The notes under the pieces are model-generated. The model was not told the origin of the DNA and made no database searches. It worked only from the letters and a program-made list of their open reading frames with translations. Shown piece after piece: positions 1 through 7,033 of a stretch of DNA of 22,428 bases. The stretch comes from a virus. How positions within the stretch are numbered: position 1 is the first letter of the stretch; every line of letters begins with the position of its first letter. The stretch is taken from the IMG/VR virus record IMGVR_UViG_3300037104_000355, positions 1 through 22,428 of that record; one strand, written 5' to 3'. A program made the position numbers and the translations under genes.

Positions 1-249
1 ATTCTCTGTGACTAATTTAACTTCAATATTAGGAATGAAGTTTCTTATTTTAAGTAACTGCGCACTAGTCAAGAACAGCGCAGCATATGAATTGTCTTTG
101 ATTTCGTCAAAATAAAAACCACCATACTCGCCTGTAGTATAGTGGTCAACTCTCGTGATATTAGGTTTAGAGGCTAAGTACCTTGAATATAGACAAGCCT
201 CTAAAGAATCACCTACTACATTTACTACATCTTCTGATATTTGCACCAT
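1..249 (-). CDS. Unknown protein, cut by left edge (N-terminal 83 residues)
   Basis: An open frame runs from an ATG at 249-247 to the left edge with no stop, so 83 N-terminal residues are visible and the C-terminus is missing. It begins MVQISEDVVNVVGDSLEACL and contains a Gly/Tyr/Phe-rich stretch (GEYGGFYFDEI). I recognise no family, signal peptide or membrane segment. It lies 31 bases downstream of the thioredoxin-like gene in the same direction. No Shine-Dalgarno sequence precedes the ATG; the hexamer CTAAAT lies 6 bases before it, a weak match to the leaderless start arrangement seen elsewhere here. A competing ATG at 277-275 opens only a 22-codon frame. The long frame is probably coding; the start is less certain. 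Confidence 0.6.
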   Translation of the reverse strand, partial: MVQISEDVVNVVGDSLEACLYSRYLASKPNITRVDHYTTGEYGGFYFDEIKDNSYAALFLTSAQLLKIRNFIPNIEVKLVTEN

Positions 250-280
250 CCGAATATTTAGTTGTCGTTTTTGACATTTT

Positions 281-745
281 CTACTCGAAATGCGAAGACC
301 AGAACAACTCCAAGTAGTTAACTGAGATGACGCCTTGAACTACGTCTATCAAACCTAGATTAGAATCGAAAAATAGTGTCACCGGAACATCATCGAAACT
401 AACCTTTAATTTCTCCCAGATTTTCCTGTCATCGAATCCATTCTTAGCGTCAATCATCAATATTCTTAGTCTATTTTCAAATTGACTGTTCTTATCAGCC
501 CATTCGCTAATATTTGAAAGATTCTCGCTACAGGAGGAACATGGATCTGCAGAATATATGTTGGTTATTAGTATCAAAACCAAATCAGGTGAATTATTTA
601 ATAGTAATGTCGGATTAGTCTCAATTAACATATCCTTAATATCTGAAGATATTGTCTTATGAAAACCTTTTAATTCCCGATCCGCATAATCGACAATACC
701 ATCTAATATTTCAGGTGCTACATCATTTAAGTGTGAATCCGACAT
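281..745 (-). CDS. Thioredoxin-like protein with CSSC motif
   Basis: The 154-residue product looks like a thioredoxin-fold protein with an N-terminal extension of about 50 residues. A hydrophobic beta strand (LVLILI, about 55-60) leads to the redox motif C69-S-S-C72, then a helix, a second strand (RLRILMIDA) and the cis-proline region DVPVTLFF (P121). The active site is CSSC rather than the CGPC of classical thioredoxin. A plausible role is dithiol reduction, for instance of the class II ribonucleotide reductase at 13318-15792, which needs an external reductant; that partnership is inferred. The ATG at 745 is preceded by AAGGA at about 7 bases. It follows the Lys-rich 219-residue gene by 8 bases and sits in the clamp/clamp-loader unit. 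Confidence 0.7.
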   Translation of the reverse strand: MSDSHLNDVAPEILDGIVDYADRELKGFHKTISSDIKDMLIETNPTLLLNNSPDLVLILITNIYSADPCSSCSENLSNISEWADKNSQFENRLRILMIDAKNGFDDRKIWEKLKVSFDDVPVTLFFDSNLGLIDVVQGVISVNYLELFWSSHFE

Positions 746-753
746 TTCAATCC

Positions 754-1413
754 TTAGTTAATCTTAAATCTCTTCAAGTTATCAAACGCTTCCTTATATT
801 TACTTAGATACTCGGCTAGTTCAGGATTGGTATTTGCGATTGATGAGATGAATGGATCAACACCTTCGACCGATTCTGATTTTACGTTTAGTTGTTTCTT
901 AGGTTCAGTAGTTTTATTTGGATTCATCCTACTTAATGCTACTGGATCAACAAGCGTTTGATATGATTTTTCTTTTTCATATGCATCTGGTGCAGTATTG
1001 TTTTCTACTTCACTAAGCTCGTCGTAAAAACCAGAGAATCCCTTTAATCTGGAATGAAGACTTCCATAATTATCATCCCGATCAGGAAATTCAGCATTCT
1101 CGTTAGCATCTAACATCGCTTTTAGTACTGGATTATCCTTCGTATTGGCTTCAACCAGCTGAGCTTCCAATATGTCAGATTGAACTTCCACCATCGTCCT
1201 GGCTACTTCATTGACTGAGGTATAATCAAGGATTGGTCCGGTAATGTCGCTAAGAATTTCAACTGGCTCTTGAATCTCTTCAGTTGAGTAAAGCTGTTCA
1301 AGAGGTACAGACGCCTTGAGAGGCTCCTGCGGGGTAGCCTTCTTCTTAGGAGTTGCTGTTTTCTTCTTAGTCGCCGCTACCTTTTTAGGCTGAACGATAG
1401 TCTTCTTCTTCAT
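754..1413 (-). CDS. Unknown protein with Lys-rich N-terminus, in the gp62 position
   Basis: This 219-residue product starts with a strongly basic, low-complexity tract rich in Lys, Ala, Thr and Pro (residues 2-32), reminiscent of histone-H1-like tails. A largely acidic, polar and probably disordered middle follows, then a short helical C-terminus ending in KRFKIN. I recognise no enzyme motif. It lies directly downstream of the clamp-loader ATPase, where T4 carries gene 62 (small clamp-loader subunit), but I see no resemblance to gp62. The basic tail suggests nucleic-acid or polyphosphate binding; this is inference. The start is supported by AAGGGAAG about 6 bases before the ATG. A TACAAT hexamer lies 19 bases upstream in the 31-base gap after the clamp-loader gene. 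Confidence 0.75.
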   Translation of the reverse strand: MKKKTIVQPKKVAATKKKTATPKKKATPQEPLKASVPLEQLYSTEEIQEPVEILSDITGPILDYTSVNEVARTMVEVQSDILEAQLVEANTKDNPVLKAMLDANENAEFPDRDDNYGSLHSRLKGFSGFYDELSEVENNTAPDAYEKEKSYQTLVDPVALSRMNPNKTTEPKKQLNVKSESVEGVDPFISSIANTNPELAEYLSKYKEAFDNLKRFKIN

Positions 1414-1432
1414 TTTATCTTCCCTTTTATGT

Positions 1433-1438
1433 ATTGTA
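1433..1438 (-). promoter_or_regulatory. Possible -10 box before the Lys-rich 219-residue gene
   Basis: TACAAT on the minus strand lies 19 bases before the ATG at 1413, in the short gap after the clamp-loader stop. The preceding bases are CGA, so the TG of an extended -10 is missing, and the -35 region (around ATTGAA) is poor. Unlike the leaderless sites, this would give a short leader carrying the ribosome site AAGGGAAG. It could be chance. Confidence 0.3.
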
Positions 1439-1444
1439 TCGAAA

Positions 1445-2413
1445 TCAGTTACTCTTCAATGTCATAATAATTTCGGCAAACATCGAAGCTATATTTATTT
1501 CCTGGTCGATTACCGTATTATGGGGAACCATATGTTTCCTAATTGAGCATACAACTCTCATCTGCTTAATTGGATCTGAAATCTTATTAATCAAATCGCT
1601 CATTAGTGCAGTGAAAATATCATTCTCAGGTGGCATTGAATTGTAGATATTTCTAGAACCTACGAAATCACCGGCAACTAGAAGCTCTTGAAGTCTAGAA
1701 TACTTATCGAATGTAGCGTTATTAGAGAAGTCTGTTCCTATGATTTCTCCATGGCGGAGATAGCAGCTATATAGCCGAGTCATCATCTTCCTGGCGTCGG
1801 GGAAGTATGTGATGATTAGAGATTGTAGAGTCTTTACATCAAACTTGATATTCTCTCTGGTGCAGATGTCAATCAAACGACTGTACATCTTCTTCTTCAT
1901 CTCTTGTATCTCTTCAGGATTCTGAAGCGAGAAATCTATAACTTCAATACGAGAGTCAGAATATTCTGAGAAATTCATCAAGCTGTTGGCCGTCATGATG
2001 AATCTAACTGATTGATTCAATAGTTCAATCGAAGACAGTAGCGGGTCTAAGAATGTCTTAGCGTTAGACTTATCGGTTTCATCCAATATTACAATCTTTG
2101 GAGCCTTGGAATATCCATTGAAGGAACCCCATTCAATAATCTCCTGCTTGATTGTCTCTTTGTTACCATCCTGCGACGAGTTAATCAGCTTATACTTAGT
2201 TCCATATCTACGAACTAACTCTTTAGCCAATACTGTGGCGGTGGTGGTCTTCATCAACCCTGCACCGGATGAATGGAACATCATATTTGGGAACTGCATT
2301 GGATTTTCAAGAGACTTCCTGAAGAAAGTCAATAATCTTTCAGGTAGAATCAAGTCATCAATAGTTTCTGCACGGTATTTTTCGCACCAGATGGTATTGG
2401 GTAGATCACTCAT
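1445..2413 (-). CDS. 44: Clamp-loader ATPase (T4 gp44-like)
   Basis: The 322-residue AAA+ protein matches phage clamp-loader large subunits, which open the sliding clamp and load it at primer-template junctions. Visible elements are the N-terminal WCEKYRAETIDDLILPE (typical EKYRP...DL start), a P-loop at 48-57, Walker B IVILDET (D111, E112), sensor-1 MTANS (140-144) and a DSRIEVIDFS segment where SRC-type loaders carry the trans-acting arginine. Two departures stand out: the P-loop reads SSGAGLMKTT, so the Gly before the catalytic Lys is Met, and SRC is SRI. Length is close to T4 gp44 (319). The start has GAGGAT about 7 bases upstream. It follows the clamp gene by 2 bases, the T4 gene order. 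Confidence 0.92.
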   Translation of the reverse strand: MSDLPNTIWCEKYRAETIDDLILPERLLTFFRKSLENPMQFPNMMFHSSGAGLMKTTTATVLAKELVRRYGTKYKLINSSQDGNKETIKQEIIEWGSFNGYSKAPKIVILDETDKSNAKTFLDPLLSSIELLNQSVRFIMTANSLMNFSEYSDSRIEVIDFSLQNPEEIQEMKKKMYSRLIDICTRENIKFDVKTLQSLIITYFPDARKMMTRLYSCYLRHGEIIGTDFSNNATFDKYSRLQELLVAGDFVGSRNIYNSMPPENDIFTALMSDLINKISDPIKQMRVVCSIRKHMVPHNTVIDQEINIASMFAEIIMTLKSN

Positions 2414-2415
2414 TA

Positions 2416-3222
2416 TTAAATCCTCGACGGACAGGATGCGTTGAAGTTAACCTTGACATTTCCATTCAAATATTCACCAGTGAAGGCTAATATTCCTCGG
2501 CCTTCAGCGCCGAACACGTAAATCCGAGCGTCGATTGCTGCAGATCTTAGAATATGGAAGAATGCGTATGGGAATTTGGTTTCCGATGTGATATTGGCAG
2601 TGTCAAAGTTCAAAACCTCATCAGGTTCTAGATCGTATGTGTATTCACAGATCTTATCAGACTCTGAAGTGAAATTGATGACAACGCCATTTGAATTCTT
2701 AGAGAATGATAGAATTTCAGACTTGAATTTCGATGCTTTCTCGTAAATAGCCTGAATAGTTTCCTTCGAGAGGTCGAAAGCCAACATTTTAGGCAGATCT
2801 TCGTCTGCTACCATCGCTGAAATGTCAGCGTACTCGTCAAATCCATATCTAGCTGCGTATCTATCCTTGCTACTTAGTCGATGATAGATATTTGACTTAC
2901 CCTGTTTGATCAAAACAGAGTCTGTTCCTCTATAGACTTGCCTACTCAGAGCTACATCGCTCTTAGGATAGTCCTGGATCTTCAGTGCGTTGAGGAATTC
3001 CTTGATATTGTGGAATGTAATATCCTTTTCCTCAAAGGAAAAAGCATAATCATCTAATTCCATGTTCATAATTATAGTGCCGATGCTCTCATCGCACTTA
3101 CGTGAAGCTATTTTCCCATTCTCTCTAACAAAATGCCATGTTTGTCCCATCGCAGTGGTTGACAAACTAGCCATTAGATTAAAGAAAACAGGTGAAATCG
3201 ACAGTTTAGTCTTATCACCCAT
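2416..3222 (-). CDS. 45: DNA polymerase sliding clamp (T4 gp45-like)
   Basis: This 268-residue protein is called as the trimeric processivity clamp that tethers replicative polymerase to DNA. Similarity is mainly in pattern: alternating beta strands throughout, and a C-terminal stretch (HILRSAAIDARIYVFGAEGRG followed by ILAFTGEYL) that parallels the gp45 end, where a strand and Gly-rich turn precede a KFEGEH-like strand. It is about 40 residues longer than T4 gp45 (228). Its position supports the call: the clamp-loader ATPase begins 2 bases downstream, as in T4 genes 45-44. The ATG at 3222 has AAGGGG about 10 bases upstream, inside the end of dUTPase. It is probably translated from the dUTPase transcript. 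Confidence 0.8.
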   Translation of the reverse strand: MGDKTKLSISPVFFNLMASLSTTAMGQTWHFVRENGKIASRKCDESIGTIIMNMELDDYAFSFEEKDITFHNIKEFLNALKIQDYPKSDVALSRQVYRGTDSVLIKQGKSNIYHRLSSKDRYAARYGFDEYADISAMVADEDLPKMLAFDLSKETIQAIYEKASKFKSEILSFSKNSNGVVINFTSESDKICEYTYDLEPDEVLNFDTANITSETKFPYAFFHILRSAAIDARIYVFGAEGRGILAFTGEYLNGNVKVNFNASCPSRI

Positions 3223-3228
3223 TACAAA

Positions 3229-3756
3229 TTACCCCTTTTTCGAGTCTGTGGATCCAAATCCACCAGTTCGTTCTCCACCTACAGTATCTTCATCATCGTC
3301 GGAGATTAGATACTTCATGAAAATACCCTGAGCGATTGCATCTCCGGCCTTGATTACAATTGGTTCATCATATGGGTTTCTGATTTTGATGAAGATCTCC
3401 TTCAAATAATCAGAATCTATGATGCCTGTTGAATTAGCAAGCCTTGCGCTATACTTAAACCCATGTCCACTGCGGACAAAGATAGAAAAGTATTCATCGT
3501 CTAGCATATAGGCGATGACACCAGTTGAAATCTTACCTGAAGTCTTATTAGGTGGTAGAATTATGTCTACACCTGTGTTATTGTATAGATCATATCCTGC
3601 AGATTTTCTAGTTGAACGCCGGGGCTTCTTAAATCCCTCAGTATTCGCAACTTCACTATCAAAAGCCTTATAAAATCCTCTAATTCTTGGCTTACCTGCC
3701 AACTTGGAGGGTTCGATTTCAAGTTCAAGGTCGAGCTGCTGTGTCGTTTCGGTCAT
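3229..3756 (-). CDS. dut: dUTP diphosphatase (dUTPase)
   Basis: The 175-residue protein hydrolyses dUTP to dUMP, keeping uracil out of DNA and supplying dUMP for ThyX. All five motifs of the trimeric dUTPase family are present: AGYDL (53-57), RSGHGFK (95-101, in place of the usual RSGLA), GIIDSDYLKEI (111-121), AGDAIAQ (137-143) and the C-terminal arm RTGGFGSTD (163-171). An N-terminal extension of about 45 residues precedes motif 1. The ATG lies exactly 6 bases after TGCTACAAT with no Shine-Dalgarno sequence, so the mRNA is probably leaderless. The gene opens a transcription unit just after the NAMPT terminator and is followed 6 bases later by the sliding clamp. Confidence 0.95.
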   Translation of the reverse strand: MTETTQQLDLELEIEPSKLAGKPRIRGFYKAFDSEVANTEGFKKPRRSTRKSAGYDLYNNTGVDIILPPNKTSGKISTGVIAYMLDDEYFSIFVRSGHGFKYSARLANSTGIIDSDYLKEIFIKIRNPYDEPIVIKAGDAIAQGIFMKYLISDDDEDTVGGERTGGFGSTDSKKG

Positions 3757-3762
3757 GTCTGT

Positions 3763-3771
3763 ATTGTAGCA
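3763..3771 (-). promoter_or_regulatory. Extended -10 promoter, leaderless type, for dUTPase
   Basis: TGCTACAAT on the minus strand ends 6 bases before the dUTPase ATG. With normal spacing the transcript would begin at or next to the A of the ATG. No TTGACA-like -35 is visible and no Shine-Dalgarno sequence lies between. The box starts immediately after the U-run of the NAMPT terminator. Confidence 0.7.
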
Positions 3772-3774
3772 ATG

Positions 3775-3804
3775 AAAAACGGAGGTGGCTGTCTGCCACC
3801 TCCG
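3775..3804 (-). terminator. Strong rho-independent terminator after NAMPT
   Basis: On the minus strand a perfect 10-bp stem (CGGAGGTGGC with GCCACCTCCG, loop AGACA) is followed by TTTTT. It lies 30 bases downstream of the NAMPT stop and ends the long ThyX-to-NAMPT unit. The dUTPase promoter follows directly. Confidence 0.92.
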
Positions 3805-3834
3805 TAGAGTCTACTGAGTCTATGCTGTCTAAAC

Positions 3835-5259
3835 TTAGGCTGTTGCTCGCGCCCGAATGTCTTCGAATCGAGGATGAACCAAGATCTCTCCGTTTTCGAA
3901 GATGACCTCCATCTCGTCCTTGGCGAAGTCGTAGTCTGCGTCCAGGGCTGTGACAGTCCTGAAGCCGTCGCCGTCCTTGACCAGCTTCATATTGCCCTTC
4001 TTCGAGGTCTTGAAGCTGAAGACAAGCTCGCCGTTCTCATTGATCTCGACCGGAGTCTTGTCGATGTATCGAATCTCTCCGTCAACATCAACTTCGCAGC
4101 ACTTGATTGCGAAATTGAAATCGTCTCGGTTGAAATCCTGGATCAACTTTCCACCCGATCCAAATCCGATGTTGTCCGCCGACCATCCTGCATTCTTCAA
4201 AGTTTCAAGGATGTGTGCAATGCTGGTACGCGAAACACCGTCACCCTGAATAACCCGAATATAGTCAGGGAGAACCTTGTAACCCTTAGCGTTCACAGTA
4301 TATCCGAAGATCGAACCGATCTTCTCGATGACTGCGAGGTCAGTGCGAGCCGGATCTCCCGAGTCAGGTCGAATCACAAGGCGACCCTTGCGAGTTTCGA
4401 TCTTATGCTTGAGGGTTCCCCACTTGTCGATGGCTTCCAGGATGTGGAACGAATCCGAAACGCAAGCGACGATTCCCTCAGGGTAGGTGTCGAGCATGTT
4501 TTCGAATGCCTTGACCTCGTCAACCTTACCCCAGCTGGTGATTGTGCTGTGTTCGCTGGCCGGAACCGAGAAACCAATCATCTCTTCGGTGTTGTATACG
4601 TCCTGAGCCAGGAAGATACCTGCGACGGTATCGGTACCCATGAACGAAAGCAGGTGAGCCGATCCACCAAGGGCTGCAGTTTCCTCCGACGAAACACCAC
4701 GGTATCCGAAGTCGTGACACTTGAACCAAATGTCTCCAGGAGTTCCGGTTTCTTCGAGATACTGAAGGATAGTCTTCCGAATCTCAGCCGAGTTGGTAGC
4801 CACTGTGCTGGTATACCAAACCTTCATGAGAAGAGTCTCGATGAAATTGGTAAGCCACCAGCACTTGTCGTCGGTGTTCTCGATAATCATGAGAACATTG
4901 TGATTTCCGACCTTAGTTCCTTCCTTCACCGCACGAATCCGAACAGGCAGCTTGCCTCCGTGATTCTCAACGATGTAGTCCCAATGCTCGCGCTTGAATA
5001 CATTGTATCCGAAGTGAGCATTCCAGAACTTCTCGGCCTTATCGACATCAGTCTTGGTGATGACGACTCCGGCAAGGTACTTCTTCAGGTAGTAGTAAAT
5101 ACCATACCACAGAATATAATCTGCGATCTTGCTGCCACGGGCGACCATATGCGAAGTAACTCGGCGAGTCTTCTTCGGATACTGTTCAGCGTGGCTAGCC
5201 TTATACGAGTCAGTTGCAACCGCAATGCTCATTCCAAACATCTTCCAAGTATTAAACAT
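3835..5259 (-). CDS. nadV: Nicotinamide phosphoribosyltransferase (NAMPT/NadV)
   Basis: The 474-residue enzyme joins nicotinamide and PRPP to make NMN, the salvage step to NAD+. Hallmarks are clear: DSYKASHAEQYP (17-28), DFGYRGVSSEET (183-194, with Arg187), GTDTVAG (208-214, Asp210), SVPASEHSTITSWGK (231-245, His237 matching the catalytic phospho-His), VIRPDSGDP (295-303) and FGSGGKLIQ (366-374). Length matches the family (about 490). The ATG at 5259 has GGGAG about 9 bases upstream and overlaps the end of the NMN adenylyltransferase fusion by 8 bases, suggesting coupled translation of consecutive steps. Base composition is unlike the neighbours: 33 of 60 bases are G+C at 4381-4440 against 23 of 60 at 8881-8940. 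That suggests recent acquisition or strong expression. Confidence 0.97.
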   Translation of the reverse strand: MFNTWKMFGMSIAVATDSYKASHAEQYPKKTRRVTSHMVARGSKIADYILWYGIYYYLKKYLAGVVITKTDVDKAEKFWNAHFGYNVFKREHWDYIVENHGGKLPVRIRAVKEGTKVGNHNVLMIIENTDDKCWWLTNFIETLLMKVWYTSTVATNSAEIRKTILQYLEETGTPGDIWFKCHDFGYRGVSSEETAALGGSAHLLSFMGTDTVAGIFLAQDVYNTEEMIGFSVPASEHSTITSWGKVDEVKAFENMLDTYPEGIVACVSDSFHILEAIDKWGTLKHKIETRKGRLVIRPDSGDPARTDLAVIEKIGSIFGYTVNAKGYKVLPDYIRVIQGDGVSRTSIAHILETLKNAGWSADNIGFGSGGKLIQDFNRDDFNFAIKCCEVDVDGEIRYIDKTPVEINENGELVFSFKTSKKGNMKLVKDGDGFRTVTALDADYDFAKDEMEVIFENGEILVHPRFEDIRARATA

Positions 5260-6463
5260 TTTCAGTGCTCCCTGTTTTTAGTTTACGTGCAGTCTCCGAG
5301 TCTCCGGATGCCTCTAGCTGTCTAATTTCCGACGAAGAAACTTGACAGTCAAAATCTTCATGAAATACGTGCTTAGTCTTGATTTTGCTTTTCGCGATTG
5401 GAATTTGCCGTCCAAATACATGAAAAGTAACATCGTTAAAAGCCAAATTGAAAATCCTAGAAGTGTATCTTTCAATTACATCAGCTATTGTGTTGCAGTG
5501 TCCAACCATATCAGAATCTTCAATCTGATTATAGATGAAAGTTTCTTCATTGTACGAAAAATCAAGTTTCTTATAGCAGTCCAATAGTCGATTGAAAGTG
5601 TCAACTCCCATCGCTAAGTCTACTGGCAACCCTGTTCTATTCTTAAGATACTGAAGATTATCGAAAAAGTAACCATTTTCGAAGATGGCTACCACAAAAC
5701 CTTCCTGGTTGATGTCTGCGATACGCTTGATGAACGAATCACTATCAAGCTGACCCTTCTCATAGGTGTTTTTCGAGATGGCTAAGATTACTAGATTTTC
5801 CTCGCCTATCACCTTTCTTGCAATTTTCACATGACCATGGTGAATGGGATTGAAGGATCCCTTATACAAAACGATACGGTTACAGTCCCTCGATACATCT
5901 TCGAGTCTGAAAGGTTTGAAGTTCTTGAAAAAGACTGCACCCTTAGAATCGAAAATCGAAGTTCCTTCACAAATATCAACGTATTTGGTCTTCTGTGTTT
6001 TCGTAATTATTCTCTCAATTTCATAACCAATCTCATGGATCGATTCTTTTCGACCATATAAGTGACCTAATTCACTTGCAAGAGTTAGATGGAAAAATTC
6101 ATCAACCCACTGCCCTTCGATCAGTGTCGAAATACCAACCCATCCATGAGGTACTCTAGTGTCGTTTCCTCCCGATCTAATCTGAAAGGAAGTCGCCACT
6201 ATCATATTGAAGTGCTTAATAATCTGATCTTTCACAGAATCAAGAATACCTTGAACAGCTTCTTTCGAAACCATTCGATGATTCCCAATAGCACTTCCGT
6301 AAATGTCTTTTGCGCTGCCATATGGGCATTCGCTATGATATACTACACGAGACGCACCTGGGCATTCGTACAATCCCTGAGCGAGAGGACAGCCTGCTCC
6401 GTTCTCGACAATGTAGATTTTACGATCTTGGTTTTCCAAATAGTCTCGTAGAGTATTAAGCAT
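5252..6463 (-). CDS. CinA-like domain fused to NMN adenylyltransferase
   Basis: This 403-residue product has two parts. Residues about 1-130 resemble the CinA C-terminal / NMN deamidase (PncC) fold: a strand then ENGAGCPLA where CinA has ESCTGGLLA, CPGASRV (34-40), a Tyr/Lys pair Y48...K52, and IVATSFQIRSGG (88-99) matching the TGIAGPGG loop. The usual Ser of ESCTGG is Asn21, so deaminase activity is doubtful. Residues about 195-385 are a nucleotidylyltransferase: GSFNPIHHGH (202-211, HxGH), GVDTF (286-290) and SSSEIR (376-381). With NAMPT encoded next, the likely reaction is NMN + ATP to NAD+ and PPi. The start has AGGAGC 7 bases upstream, inside the end of the Nudix gene. Substrate specificity is inferred from context. 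Confidence 0.85.
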   Translation of the reverse strand: MLNTLRDYLENQDRKIYIVENGAGCPLAQGLYECPGASRVVYHSECPYGSAKDIYGSAIGNHRMVSKEAVQGILDSVKDQIIKHFNMIVATSFQIRSGGNDTRVPHGWVGISTLIEGQWVDEFFHLTLASELGHLYGRKESIHEIGYEIERIITKTQKTKYVDICEGTSIFDSKGAVFFKNFKPFRLEDVSRDCNRIVLYKGSFNPIHHGHVKIARKVIGEENLVILAISKNTYEKGQLDSDSFIKRIADINQEGFVVAIFENGYFFDNLQYLKNRTGLPVDLAMGVDTFNRLLDCYKKLDFSYNEETFIYNQIEDSDMVGHCNTIADVIERYTSRIFNLAFNDVTFHVFGRQIPIAKSKIKTKHVFHEDFDCQVSSSEIRQLEASGDSETARKLKTGSTENV

Positions 6464-6465
6464 TT

Positions 6466-7002
6466 TTAAGCTCCTATGAATTTCTGCAAGGCTTTAATGA
6501 GAATCTTATGCGAAGGTTGAATGTAAGGGTCATCCTTTTCAACCAAGGCAAAACGATCCTTCAGACTAAACCACCGAGTCTCGGCAATCTCTGGATCCTT
6601 TGGCACCGAAACGACCTTAGTCGAATCGATATTCAAAAGGAAATAATGGGTTCTAATTGCATGAGGTGTTCCCTCATATCGACCGTCAGGAATCTTGAAA
6701 TTTCCAATGAATCTGAGATCGCTTTGCGATGCGGTCAAACCCGTCTCTTCATCCAATTCTCGGATGGCGTCTTCCTCGTCGCAAATCGAAGTGGGGTCCG
6801 TAAATCCGCCGATAATGACCCACTTACCAGTAGCCCTTTTCTTTCCAAGCAAAATCACGTCTCGGTACAAATCGACAATTGCAATATCAACTGTCGAAAA
6901 TGCAGTAGGCCATGGGAGATAAGCCTTCTCCTTGTCGTGGAGAATGATACCGAATCGATTGAAGATAGCTTGTAGGAAACGATGGATGCGAGGGTGGATC
7001 AT
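6466..7002 (-). CDS. Nudix hydrolase, probably ADP-ribose/NAD-related
   Basis: The 178-residue Nudix protein carries the box at 65-89 (GGFTDPTSICDEEDAIRELDEETGL). The RELxEExGL half is perfect (R81, E82, E85, E86), while the first Glu of the consensus is absent and the Gly-to-Arg spacing is one residue longer. The surroundings (KKRATGKWVIIGGF, then a later PEIAETRWFSL) resemble the Nudix domain of NadM-type NMNAT/Nudix proteins, in which it cleaves ADP-ribose. In vibriophage KVP40 the NMNAT and Nudix activities are in one protein; here they are adjacent genes with a 2-base gap. AAAGG lies about 9 bases before the ATG. Substrate is inferred: ADP-ribose or another NAD breakdown product is most likely. 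Confidence 0.88.
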   Translation of the reverse strand: MIHPRIHRFLQAIFNRFGIILHDKEKAYLPWPTAFSTVDIAIVDLYRDVILLGKKRATGKWVIIGGFTDPTSICDEEDAIRELDEETGLTASQSDLRFIGNFKIPDGRYEGTPHAIRTHYFLLNIDSTKVVSVPKDPEIAETRWFSLKDRFALVEKDDPYIQPSHKILIKALQKFIGA

Positions 7003-7033
7003 TATGTAGAACCTTTCTGTTACCGGAAAGATA

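Noticed and set aside
212-277. 22-codon frame from the ATG at 277-275
   Set aside because: It has no ribosome site and stops quickly, whereas an overlapping frame from 249 stays open to the window edge.
3874-5325. 483-codon open frame on the plus strand opposite NAMPT
   Set aside because: It lies antisense to an unmistakable NAMPT gene and its translation resembles no protein. It arises because the G+C-rich codon use of NAMPT avoids stops in the opposite frame.
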